The notes under the pieces: generated by a model
What the model saw: the letters and a program-made list of their open reading frames with translations, nothing else
Databases searched by the model: none
Told to the model about the DNA's origin: nothing
Assembly (NCBI GenBank): GCA_958352145.1
Contig: CATWNM010000002.1
Location: 62,001 to 126,000 of the forward strand
From: an uncultured Eubacteriales bacterium
GTDB taxonomy: Bacteria > Bacillota > Clostridia > Oscillospirales > CAG-272
Direction of reading: 5' to 3'
DNA length: 64,000 nt
Part shown: in pieces, positions 27,727 through 35,632 of the stretch
Layout: the number at the start of each line of letters is the position of its first letter
Numbering within the stretch: the stretch's first letter is position 1
Translations under genes and position numbers: made by a program

Positions 27727-28615
27727 TTCCGGTATTCTGATCGTCGATAAAGGGGCTGGGTGCACGTCGCACGACGTCGTAAACCGTCTGCGCCGTCTAT
27801 ACGGCACAAGGCAGGTGGGGCATACCGGGACGCTCGATCCAATGGCGACCGGCGTTTTGCCGGTGCTGATCGGCCGCGCGGTCAAAGCCTCCGAGTACCT
27901 GACCGCGCACGACAAGCGCTATGAGGCAAAATTTTTCCTCGGCGCGGTCAGCGATACCGGCGACAGCACCGGCGTCCTCACAGAAACAGGCGCGCCGCTC
28001 CCTGAAACGGACGCAGTGCTCGCGGCGGCGGCCGCCATGCGCGGACGCAGGCTTCAAACCCCGCCAATGATTAGTGCGGTCAAAGTCGGCGGAAAGAAAC
28101 TGCTCGACTACGCAAGGCAGGGGAAAACGCTCGACGTGCCACCGCGGGAAATCGAAATCTACGATATAGAGGCGGCGCCGGACGGCCCGAGGACCTACGC
28201 GCTCTCCCTGTCCGTCTCGAAAGGCACCTATGTGCGCACCGTGATCTCCGAAATTGGCGAAACGCTGGGCTGCGGCGCGGTCATGACCGCGCTGCGGCGC
28301 ACAAAATGCGGCGGCTTTTCACTGGACGCGGCGCATACGCTCGAAGAAATCGAAGCCTTTTGCGCCGAGGCACGGGACGCGCTGCTTTTACCGGTTGAGG
28401 CTGCATTTTCCGCCCTGCCGCAGTTGAAGCTGCCTGATTTTTACGCAAGACTGTGCAAAAACGGCTGCGAAATCTATCAAAGCAAGCTCGGAATCGCGCT
28501 GCCCGAGGGCGCGCGCCTGCGGCTGTATGATGCAGACGGTTTTTTCGGGCTGGGCGAAGTGCGCGAATACCTCGCGGGCAGCGCCATCAAAATGATTAAG
28601 CTTTTTGTACTATGA
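27719..28615 (+). CDS. truB: tRNA pseudouridine(55) synthase TruB
   Basis: 298 residues. Converts U55 of the T-loop to pseudouridine. The catalytic aspartate is D40 in GHTGTLDPMATG. KAKGTYVRT appears as SKGTYVRTVISEIG, a typical TruB block, followed by a short C-terminal PUA-like region (GIALPEGARLRLYD). The frame is open upstream, but MNNSGILIVDK at 27719 is the natural start and overlaps the aspS stop by eight bases. Confidence 0.95.
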   Translation: MNNSGILIVDKGAGCTSHDVVNRLRRLYGTRQVGHTGTLDPMATGVLPVLIGRAVKASEYLTAHDKRYEAKFFLGAVSDTGDSTGVLTETGAPLPETDAVLAAAAAMRGRRLQTPPMISAVKVGGKKLLDYARQGKTLDVPPREIEIYDIEAAPDGPRTYALSLSVSKGTYVRTVISEIGETLGCGAVMTALRRTKCGGFSLDAAHTLEEIEAFCAEARDALLLPVEAAFSALPQLKLPDFYARLCKNGCEIYQSKLGIALPEGARLRLYDADGFFGLGEVREYLAGSAIKMIKLFVL

Positions 28616-28628
28616 AAGGTTCGGTTCC

Positions 28629-29435
28629 ATGCAGAAACGCACAGATTACAACGGCGTAACCTACTTTTATTCCGAGGCGCTCTACCCCATCCGCCACGGC
28701 TTTTCCACAAGGCTCGGCGGGCTTTCGCGCGCAGAGCACACAAAGTCCTTAAATCTCGGTTTTTACCGCGGAGACAAGGATATTATCGTACAAAAAAATA
28801 TCGAGCGCTTCTGCGAGGCGGTTGACGTCGATCCGCATACACTGATCGTCATGCCGCAGATCCACTCTTCAAAAGTCACGACGGTGAACAAAATGCTCGG
28901 CGGCCACGGCATTTACACGCCCGCTTCGTTCGAGGGCGACGCGCTGGTCACCGATTCGATCGGAACCGCGCTTGGCGTTCGGGTGGCCGACTGCGTGCCG
29001 GTCCTGCTCGCCGATCCCGGCGCAAAAGTCATCGCCGCCGTCCACGCCGGATGGCGCGGTACCGTCGGCAACATCGTCGGGAAAACGGTCGCAAACATGT
29101 GTTTTCTCGGTGCATGCGCCGAAGATATCCGCGCCGCGATCGGTCCGCACATCTCCATGGCACGCTATGAAGTCGGCGAGGAGGTCGCAAAGCGCGTGTT
29201 GGAAGTTCTCGGCGAAGACCGCCTGACGCTGCGCCATCTCCGCCCCGCAGAAGAGCCGGGCAAATTTCTCTGCGATCTTGGCGAAATCAACAAAACGCTC
29301 CTGATCGCGGCGGGTCTGCCCGAAGAAAACATCGATCTTTCGGATCTATGCACTTTTTCGCATCCCGATCTGTTTTATTCGCACCGCCGCATGGGCGACA
29401 AGCGCGGTACGATGATGGGTCTGATCGCGCTGTAA
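28629..29435 (+). CDS. pgeF: Multicopper-oxidase-like / purine nucleoside phosphorylase YfiH family (PgeF)
   Basis: 268 residues. Formerly called polyphenol oxidase or laccase-domain protein. Family members use a zinc-binding Cys/His site to phosphorolyse purine nucleosides, and PgeF also corrects peptidoglycan. Seen: ADCVPVLLADP, HAGWRGTVGNIVG and a C-terminal SHRRMGDKRG block. The ATG at 28629 has AAAGG nine bases before it; a TTG at 28605 lies too far inside truB. It ends the aspS-truB-pgeF run and is followed by a strong terminator. Confidence 0.9.
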   Translation: MQKRTDYNGVTYFYSEALYPIRHGFSTRLGGLSRAEHTKSLNLGFYRGDKDIIVQKNIERFCEAVDVDPHTLIVMPQIHSSKVTTVNKMLGGHGIYTPASFEGDALVTDSIGTALGVRVADCVPVLLADPGAKVIAAVHAGWRGTVGNIVGKTVANMCFLGACAEDIRAAIGPHISMARYEVGEEVAKRVLEVLGEDRLTLRHLRPAEEPGKFLCDLGEINKTLLIAAGLPEENIDLSDLCTFSHPDLFYSHRRMGDKRGTMMGLIAL

Positions 29436-29442
29436 TCTCAAA

Positions 29443-29491
29443 GAAAAAACCCTTCTTTTACCTTTCCAAAAAGGCAAAAGAAGGGTTTTTT
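29443..29491. terminator. Strong terminator after pgeF
   Basis: AAAAAACCCTTCTTTT (29444-29459) pairs with AAAAGAAGGGTTTTTT (29476-29491). It has U-tracts on both strands. Confidence 0.85.
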
Positions 29492-29679
29492 GGAGCAAAT
29501 TACATATAAGTTGCAAACTTTGCTCTCTTTCTGTGTTTATTGCAGAACGCGGATGAAACGCCGGACCCATACGCCGGAAATTCCCATAGAAATAAACCGA
29601 ACACGGAAAAAAACCGCGTTTTCTCCCTTTTGTCTGGCATTGCGGGCTTTCGCGGAGATCGCAGACAGGAAAACCATAG

Positions 29680-29721
29680 AAAAAACCGGAACAAGCATGC
29701 AGAGTTGTTCCGGTTTTTTCT
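29680..29721. terminator. Second intrinsic terminator
   Basis: AAAAAACCGGAACAA / TTGTTCCGGTTTTTT with loop GCATGCAGAG. It is bidirectional. The 188 bases between it and the pgeF terminator contain no gene I can support. Confidence 0.75.
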
Positions 29722-29882
29722 TTTAAATTTTGTAAGCTTATGACACAACACTCAGTAACAATATTATTTTATCACAGATGCATGCGCTTGTCAATATATT
29801 TTTGGTAATTTATGGAAATTTTCTCTTTGTTAAAAGAATTCTTAATTTCATATCCCATTTAAGAACATCTACAAGGATTATG

Positions 29883-30022
29883 TCAAAGCATTAATGATAT
29901 TATGAAAGATAGCGATACGCCGTGCTCCGCGCGATTTGCCGTCATTTCCTCGCGCATCTTTTGCGGAAGCTGTACCGTTTGCATTTCTTTGCCGTATTCA
30001 TGGTCTTTTCAACTTTAAACAT
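29883..30022 (-). pseudogene. Frameshifted ribbon-helix-helix (CopG/Arc-like) gene, relic 2
   Basis: Read on the - strand from an ATG at 30022 with GGAGGGG in front, translation starts MFKVEKTMNTAK and then runs out of frame. Restoring one A in the AAAG run continues as EMQTVQLPQKMREEM and ends SLSFIISLML with TGA at 29883. The repaired peptide is about 46 residues and has the strand-helix-helix pattern of RHH DNA-binding proteins or antitoxins. It may belong with relic 1 just upstream. The repair is my inference. Confidence 0.55.
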
Positions 30023-30226
30023 GCTTGCCCCTCCAAAAATTTAAATCTATATATGCAAATACGTGATTTCGATTTTTTCGTGCCCTGTTCGTATTCTTTG
30101 ATATACGATCTGCAAAGCTGCTCTAGTAAATTACTGATGCTTTTCGTCTCCTCTTTCGCGATATATCGTAATTTTCTAAATCTCTTCTTCAAGATGAAAT
30201 GTAACCGGCGTTTTATTTATCGGCAT
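29998..30226 (-). pseudogene. Frameshifted ribbon-helix-helix gene, relic 1
   Basis: On the - strand an ATG at 30226, preceded by AAGGAAA, gives MPINKTPVTFHLEEEI and then an in-frame TAG. One extra T in the ATTT run accounts for this. In the shifted frame the protein continues RKLRYIAKEETKSISNLLEQ and LCRSYIKEYEQ. Together these form a clear Arc/CopG-type RHH domain: beta strand VTFHL, two helices, basic and amphipathic. The reading after the domain overlaps relic 2's ribosome-binding site, so the original stop was probably earlier. Confidence 0.65.
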
Positions 30227-30366
30227 ATAAAATTTTCCTTTCCCGCGTACGTAAAATTTTATAAGACTATACGGTATCGTTATAATTTTACTTCCGGTGT
30301 ATGGCCAAATATTCCGCAAGCCTGCGCCGCAGCGGCCTTTTTATCGGAGTGCAGAAATACACTCGC

Positions 30367-30456
30367 TTTTGTAGGGAACGCTGTCCTCAGCGTTCCGCAT
30401 TTTACCGCTTTGCAAAATTTGTACACGGAACGTCGAGGACGACGTTCCCTACAAAG
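30367..30456 (-). repeat. Double-hairpin palindromic repeat, copy d (inverted relative to copy c)
   Basis: Hairpins GGAACGCTG-TCCT-CAGCGTTCC (30374-30395) and GGAACGTCG-AGGA-CGACGTTCC (30427-30448) flank a core. That core (TTTACCGCTTTGCAAAATTTG) is the reverse complement of the core in copies c and e, so the element sits in the opposite orientation. It ends 11 bases from the stop of RHH relic 3. Confidence 0.85.
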
Positions 30457-30466
30457 TTGCGCAAAA

Positions 30467-30634
30467 TTAGTTTTCCATATGATCCAGAGTGTATCGGTAG
30501 CATTGTAAAACTAAAGTGTTAAACGATACGTCATTTTGATCGGCAACGTCCTGAAGTTCATTCGATAGACTTTCGGTAAAACGAATCGTTCTAGGTTTAT
30601 TGGCTTTTTTAAATTCATTTATAACTTAAAACAT
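30467..30634 (-). pseudogene. Ribbon-helix-helix gene with a nonsense codon at position 3, relic 3
   Basis: From the ATG at 30634 (AGGTGG five bases upstream) the codons are ATG TTT TAA, then an open frame to TAA at 30467. After the nonsense codon the sequence reads NKPRTIRFTESLSNELQDVA and SFNTLVLQCYRYTLDHMEN, a convincing RHH domain of about 50 residues. Either the gene is inactivated by the early stop or it uses an unrecognised start. All three RHH relics lie on the same strand within 750 bases. Confidence 0.65.
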
Positions 30635-30884
30635 AATCCACCTGTACCTTGTTATTATCGTTGTTATTTTTGTACAACTATGAGTATATAATAGTTTGCA
30701 TCAAAAATACACCGATCAAAAGGATCATATTAAAACAATTTGTTGTTATTTTAAATGAGAGGGGAACTTTTATACGGAAACTCTTGGCATAAAATGAATC
30801 ATTCGACGTTCTATGTGTCACTCGCGAAACGGCAGTCCTGTATATCCTGCTAGATGTTGGATGCATCCGCTGTCACGATTTGTA

Positions 30885-30910
30885 ATAAATTGAAAATAAT
30901 TTCAATTTAT
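30885..30910. repeat. Perfect inverted repeat
   Basis: ATAAATTGAAA and TTTCAATTTAT separated by four bases. It could be a protein-binding site or a weak hairpin; no gene ends next to it. Confidence 0.6.
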
Positions 30911-30998
30911 GGCAGAATGCTGTAAAATCAAAAACCGTTTTAGTATAAATTTTTCAGTGTTTCGACAATAAAATCTGAAATTTTCCCCTATTTTTTTG

Positions 30999-31027
30999 TT
31001 GACCATTGCTAAATTTTATGCTAGCAT
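30999..31027 (+). promoter_or_regulatory. Candidate promoter for the RiPP cluster
   Basis: TTGACC (30999-31004), 17-base spacer, TAGCAT (31022-31027). Its distance to the first gene (about 350 bases) implies a long leader, or that another promoter is used. The spacer and -10 form an imperfect TGCTA...TAGCA palindrome. Confidence 0.35.
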
Positions 31028-31378
31028 TTAGACAATATTTGTAATGTTTTTAAAGATGTATTGTAGCCAAGGATGCTGAATGTCTGTTTATTTTGGTTGA
31101 ATGTTATATAGAGATATGTTAACTCAGCAAATTTATGGAGATTGAATATATGCTGCTTGCGGAATTGGTGATTTTTTTGCAAATTAATGAATGCGCTGCT
31201 GCTTTCGAATAGTAGTATATTCTACGTTGGATTTAATAAATATTGTGAAAACATCGTGAAGAGATTTTTTTGTGCATTGCTTTGCGATGTTTTTGTTTAA
31301 GCAAAGCGTATCTATAGTTTTATTTATTCATTTGTATTGAGCGGTTTACAGTTTATATTTTAAAAGGATGTGGAAAAT

Positions 31379-32860
31379 GTGTTTTTAACAGAACTTTTGG
31401 AAAGACAAAAGGAAAACGAAAAAATAGCCATTAAATTTGGCGAGAACGAGATTACATATAAACAATTTTATAGCGATTCCCGAAAGCTTTCCAATGCGCT
31501 CAATGATAATATTGCAGAAAGCTCTTTAAATATTGCTATATTCCTTCCAAATTCTATTAACTATGCTCTAGCTTATTTTTCAATCTTATTTTCAAATAAG
31601 ATCATTGTACCCATTGGCACTCCGTCAAAAAAATTAGAAATAATAAGTACCCTCGAATATTGCGAAATTGACGTTATTATAACTAGTTTACAGTATCGTA
31701 GCTTCTTGAAAGAATGCTTATCGCTTTATGGATATAGAACAATGCTTTTGTTTGTTGAGGATCAGAGTATTGTAATCCTAAATAATGAAAAAGATTTTAT
31801 ACGGAAATCGAATGCCATTCATAATATTGGGCATGAGGATGATGTTGCTATTTTGCTTCATACCTCTGGTACGACAAGCAATCCAAAACGCGTGATGCTT
31901 TCGCACGGCAACCTCATTAATAACGTGGAATCTAATATTCAATCGTTAAATTTGACATCAAATGACAAAGTTTTAATTTCCATGCCGATGTATTTTGGAT
32001 ACTGCAATACTGCACAGTTCTTAACTCATATCTATCTTGGAGCTTCAATGGTAATATTGAATGGCTTGTTTTTGCCCAAGCTGTTTTCCCAAACGGTACA
32101 AAACGAGAAAATTACGAATTTTACGAGCGTTCCATCCATGCTGCTCATGTTATTAGAATATCGCTATACTTATATGTATGATTTCAGTTCATTACGCTAT
32201 ATTTGTTTTGGCGGCGGTAAAATGCCGGTCGAGTCATTACAAAAATTAATTCAGATCTTAAAATCAACAAGTTTTATTCAAACTTATGGACAAACAGAAG
32301 CTTCTCCACGCATAACTGCGTTGTTGCCCAAAGATGCTCTAAGAAAGATTGGTTCTGTTGGCCAACCTATTCCAAACGTGAAAATCAAGATTGTCAACGA
32401 ATTAGGTAATGCCTTGAAGGGTGGAGAAATCGGTGAAATTGTTATACAAGGCAAAAATGTGATGAAAGGATATTACAAACGAGAGGAAATTACAAAGAAA
32501 ACAATTATTGATGGCTGGCTACATACGAACGATTTGGGATATTTAGATGATGAGGGATATCTTTATCTAACCGGCCGAAAAACAAACATGATTATATCTG
32601 GCGGAATCAATATTTATCCGGAAGAAATAGAAGAGGTATTGATGAGCCACCCGAATATTCAAGAAGCATGTGTTGTTTCAGAAGAGCATACTTTACTCGG
32701 TGAAGTTCCTAAGGCAAAGATCGTGGTCAAGGATATAAGCGCTATAGATAATTACAGAGCATTTTGCGCTGATAAATTAGCAGATTATAAAGTGCCAGTA
32801 AAATTTGAAATTGTAGACCGGTTGGATAAAACTTACAATGGTAAAATTAAAAGAATTTAG
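31379..32860 (+). CDS. AMP-forming acyl/aryl ligase of the RiPP cluster
   Basis: 493 residues, adenylate-forming (ANL) superfamily. It should activate a carboxylic acid as an acyl-adenylate, passing it to CoA or to the carrier protein encoded downstream. Motifs: phosphate loop LLHTSGTTSNPKRVMLSHGN, the adenine-site IQTYGQTEASPRIT, GWLHTNDLGYLDDEGYLYLTG with the hinge after it, IISGGINIYPEEIEEVL, and the terminal catalytic lysine in NGKIKRI. The frame also has a GTG at 31370, but the AAAGGA would then be too close, so the GTG at 31379 was chosen. It is first in a colinear operon with the maturase 11 bases downstream. The substrate cannot be read from sequence. Confidence 0.85.
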   Translation: MFLTELLERQKENEKIAIKFGENEITYKQFYSDSRKLSNALNDNIAESSLNIAIFLPNSINYALAYFSILFSNKIIVPIGTPSKKLEIISTLEYCEIDVIITSLQYRSFLKECLSLYGYRTMLLFVEDQSIVILNNEKDFIRKSNAIHNIGHEDDVAILLHTSGTTSNPKRVMLSHGNLINNVESNIQSLNLTSNDKVLISMPMYFGYCNTAQFLTHIYLGASMVILNGLFLPKLFSQTVQNEKITNFTSVPSMLLMLLEYRYTYMYDFSSLRYICFGGGKMPVESLQKLIQILKSTSFIQTYGQTEASPRITALLPKDALRKIGSVGQPIPNVKIKIVNELGNALKGGEIGEIVIQGKNVMKGYYKREEITKKTIIDGWLHTNDLGYLDDEGYLYLTGRKTNMIISGGINIYPEEIEEVLMSHPNIQEACVVSEEHTLLGEVPKAKIVVKDISAIDNYRAFCADKLADYKVPVKFEIVDRLDKTYNGKIKRI

Positions 32861-32871
32861 GAGAAATTTTT

Positions 32872-35040
32872 ATGCTAAATTATTCTGATGTTCGGATTGG
32901 AAGCAATTATAAACAATGGCAAGATGGAAAATGCATAACGCTTACTTTTTGTATAACAGAGGACTGCAATTTGGCTTGTAAATATTGTTATATGGTTGGA
33001 AAAAATAGCAAGCGTAAAATGAGTTTTGATATAGCGAAAAAAATAGTTGATTTTGTTTTACAAAATGAGTATTTATGTCAAGAGGATGCTGTTATTTGGG
33101 ATTTTATAGGAGGCGAGCCATTATTAGAAATTGAATTAATAGACCAGTTATGTGATTATATCGTGGCAAAAATGTACGTTATGAATCATAAATGGTTTGA
33201 CAAATATAGATTTACTTTTTCGACGAACGGGACGCTATATGGAGATCCGTTGGTTCAAAAATTTATTGAAAAGCATCGGGGACATACATGGTTTTCAATA
33301 AGTATTGACGGCACCAAGGAAAAACATAATGTTTCAAGAATTAAAAAAGATGGTTCGGGTTCATATGATGATGTAGTAAAAAATGTGCCGTTGTGGTTGA
33401 AGCAATTTCCGAATGCTGCGAATAAAGCTACTTTTTCGCATAATGATCTGCCATATTTAAAAGAAAGCGTGTTACATTTATGGGATTTAGGAATAAAACA
33501 TGTTATGGCCAATGTGGTTTATGAAGATGTTTGGCAGGACGGTGACGATTTAATTTATGAAAACCAATTAAAGGAACTTGCTGATTATATAATCGATCAT
33601 AACTTGTGGGACAAGTATGGTGTTGCTTTCTTTAATCCTACAGTCGGCTTGCCTGTTGACGGTGAATGTCTAAGTCGAAATAGGTGTGGGGCAGGATATA
33701 AATCAATTGCATTCGATTGTGAAGGCAATTTTTATCCATGTATTCGATTTTTGGACATGTGTTTTAATGACCATAGAAAAATTATTGTAGGAAATTTAAA
33801 GGATGGTATTAATTATGATCGTTTAAGAGCTTTTATTGCATTGAATTGGAAAAATCAAAGCAGTGCAGAGTGTAACGTTTGTCAAGAAGGCAAGGGGTGT
33901 GGTTGGTGCGTTGCTTATAATTATGAGATGTCAACAAACGATACCATATTTGAGCGCAATCAGGCCATTTGTAAGATGCATAAAGCCAATGCAAGGGCAA
34001 ATAAATATTTTTGGAGAAGATTTGAAGAAACGACAGGTAGAACTTCTCAAATGACTATTATTAAATCAAGTGCGCCTAACGCTGAATACTTAAAATTTAT
34101 TAATTTTATTACTTCTGATCATGTAACGCCGCATTGTGGCTATCAAGTTGCAAAAAAAGATGTTCATGAATTATCCTATGATACTTTGCAAAAGGGCATA
34201 CGTTTTTGCAAAGAAAATAATTTAGTCCCCGTATTTCTCGGAAAATGCAACCATGGTCTTAAAGCAGATAAAAATCAATTTTTTGAACTTCTGTCTTCAA
34301 AAGAAGTGTACTCACAAAACAATTATATAAACATTTATGATAATGATGTAAGGTCAGTTGATGAGGGGAGTAATGTTGCGATATTGCTTATAGACAGAAA
34401 ACATATTAAAGATATATTTTCTTTTTGTTCTGAATTGTCAAAGTGTAAAAAGAGAACTAATTTATTTATACAGGATTTGCCGAATTGGGACGAGGGGAGT
34501 ATTTCAGAATATGATACTCAAATAGTATTGCTAAGAGAATTGCTTGAAGAATGCATAAATAATAACAAACGCTACCATATAAATGTATTGTCAGATTTAA
34601 TTTATTTGCAAAGTCCGAGAGATTGTGGGGCAGGAACAACATCTATTTCATTAGCGCCAAATGGCAAGTTTTATATATGTCCGGCCTTTTATTTTGAAAA
34701 CGAAAATAACTATATTGGCGATTTAGAAGAGGGAATCAGAGAAATTGATAAAAAATATTTTTTGCGAAGATTATCTCCGATTTGCTCTTATTGCGGCATT
34801 TCAAATTGTTCAAGGTGTTTGTATATAAACAAGAAATTAACGAATGAGTTGCATATTCCGCCTAAAGTTCAATGTCAAGTAAATCGAATACATCAACGAG
34901 AAGCAGAAAAATTAAAAGATTTTATGGTAATGAAAGGGTTACTGTCTTCAAGTAATAAGAATCTAATAGAAAAACCAGAAGACCCATTTGATAAAATTTA
35001 TCTTCAAAAAGCAAAGGAGACTCCAGTATGCAACGTGTAG
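32872..35040 (+). CDS. Radical SAM/SPASM RiPP maturase fused to a CXXX-repeat-maturase-like domain
   Basis: 722 residues. N-terminal half: the SAM-cluster motif CNLACKYC (C32, C36, C39) followed by MVG, with the barrel to about residue 250. A SPASM region follows, beginning RCGAGYKSIAFDCEGNFYPC (about 270-290) and closing with C334, C337, C343 and C346. C-terminal half (about 395-722): a second, non-radical domain with DCGAGTTSISLAPNGKFYICP (C585, C603), GDLEEGI and CSYCGISNCSRC (C638, C641, C646, C649). This closely resembles what I recall of the CXXX-repeat peptide maturase family. The enzyme probably installs thioether links on the Cys/Gly-rich peptides encoded at 36.9-37.4 kb. Cytoplasmic; low GC. 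The last 13 bases overlap the next gene. Confidence 0.85.
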   Translation: MLNYSDVRIGSNYKQWQDGKCITLTFCITEDCNLACKYCYMVGKNSKRKMSFDIAKKIVDFVLQNEYLCQEDAVIWDFIGGEPLLEIELIDQLCDYIVAKMYVMNHKWFDKYRFTFSTNGTLYGDPLVQKFIEKHRGHTWFSISIDGTKEKHNVSRIKKDGSGSYDDVVKNVPLWLKQFPNAANKATFSHNDLPYLKESVLHLWDLGIKHVMANVVYEDVWQDGDDLIYENQLKELADYIIDHNLWDKYGVAFFNPTVGLPVDGECLSRNRCGAGYKSIAFDCEGNFYPCIRFLDMCFNDHRKIIVGNLKDGINYDRLRAFIALNWKNQSSAECNVCQEGKGCGWCVAYNYEMSTNDTIFERNQAICKMHKANARANKYFWRRFEETTGRTSQMTIIKSSAPNAEYLKFINFITSDHVTPHCGYQVAKKDVHELSYDTLQKGIRFCKENNLVPVFLGKCNHGLKADKNQFFELLSSKEVYSQNNYINIYDNDVRSVDEGSNVAILLIDRKHIKDIFSFCSELSKCKKRTNLFIQDLPNWDEGSISEYDTQIVLLRELLEECINNNKRYHINVLSDLIYLQSPRDCGAGTTSISLAPNGKFYICPAFYFENENNYIGDLEEGIREIDKKYFLRRLSPICSYCGISNCSRCLYINKKLTNELHIPPKVQCQVNRIHQREAEKLKDFMVMKGLLSSSNKNLIEKPEDPFDKIYLQKAKETPVCNV

Positions 35041-35372
35041 CTGTTACTACATTAACTCAGTCTGAATGTGATGAATATGCTTTCCTATTTGAAAAGCTAT
35101 TGGCTTATAGAAGTTTGAAATTTATCTTGGGGAATAACGATAAGGTAAAATCTCTTATTCGTTTTCCCACTAATATTTTCGATAACATTGCTTTAGAAGA
35201 AAAGGAAACCAAAATAAAAATAAACAGTTGGTGGGATAAAATTGATGAAAAATATATTTTAGAGTACAATGATACAAGAATTCTTGCGTTGGATTTTAAC
35301 GAATGTGTCATCTATTCATACGACAAAAAAGACTGGTATAAAGAACATCAATTAGAAAGGGAGCAAGTATGA
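35028..35372 (+). CDS. Small accessory protein of the RiPP cluster
   Basis: 114 residues, no signal peptide or membrane segment, acidic and lysine-rich. It begins MQRVAVTTLTQSECDEYAFL and contains KIKINSWWDKIDEKYILEYN and ILALDFNECVIYSYDKKDWY. By size and position it may correspond to the small CXXX-repeat modification-system proteins that accompany these maturases; this is an inference. It could instead be a peptide-recognition partner, but no winged-helix RRE pattern is obvious by eye. AAGGAG precedes the ATG. It overlaps the maturase by 13 bases and the carrier-protein gene by 4, so the three are translationally coupled. Confidence 0.75.
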   Translation: MQRVAVTTLTQSECDEYAFLFEKLLAYRSLKFILGNNDKVKSLIRFPTNIFDNIALEEKETKIKINSWWDKIDEKYILEYNDTRILALDFNECVIYSYDKKDWYKEHQLEREQV

Positions 35373-35632
35373 ACATTGAAATGACTTTAAAAGAAATGGT
35401 CGTTTCTCTTTCGCCGCAGGATATTACTGTGGAATCTGTTTCTGATTCTGTAGATTTAATAAAAGATTTCGGATTTAGTTCTATTACTTTAGTTCAATTA
35501 GTAGTAGATATTGAAAAAGAGTTTAATATTGAGTTTGATGATGCTATGCTTGGATTTGAAAGTCTGGTAAACTTTAATAATTTGATTGAATATGTGAAAG
35601 AGAAAGTATCGGAGGTAAATGTAGATGAATAG
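35369..35632 (+). CDS. Acyl/peptidyl carrier protein
   Basis: 87 residues, a four-helix carrier-protein fold. The phosphopantetheine attachment site is S38 in DFGFSSITLVQL, where the usual DSL appears as SSI. Acidic helix II (DIEKEFNIEFDD) and the C-terminal helix fit an ACP. It needs a phosphopantetheinyl transferase; an Sfp-type one is at 49.1 kb. It starts within the stop of the 114-residue gene (ATGA) and overlaps the PaaK-like ligase gene by eight bases. Here it probably carries a group activated by one of the two flanking ligases rather than serving fatty-acid synthesis. Confidence 0.9.
   Translation: MNIEMTLKEMVVSLSPQDITVESVSDSVDLIKDFGFSSITLVQLVVDIEKEFNIEFDDAMLGFESLVNFNNLIEYVKEKVSEVNVDE

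Larger units (their letters stand above)
30635..31378. other. AT-rich non-coding stretch upstream of the RiPP cluster
   Basis: About 740 bases with no gene I can support. It holds a perfect 11-base inverted repeat (30885-30910), a candidate promoter (30999-31027), a small GCTTTGC/GCAAAGC hairpin (31279-31307) and AAAGGA before the first cluster gene. A 20-codon frame at 31150-31212 has GGAG upstream but nothing else in its favour. Base composition is visibly AT-rich compared with the flanking chromosome. Confidence 0.6.

Noticed and set aside
29936..30508. 190-codon frame on the + strand in the AT-rich stretch
   Set aside because: It runs through RHH relics 1 and 2 and repeat copy d on the other strand, and has no RBS or recognisable domain.
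30678..30866. 62-codon frame on the - strand
   Set aside because: No RBS, no domain, and composition typical of random AT-rich DNA.
31150..31212. 20-codon frame MLLAELVIFLQINECAAAFE with GGAG upstream
   Set aside because: Could be a signalling peptide, but it has no exporter of that type, no paralogue and no motif; likely chance.
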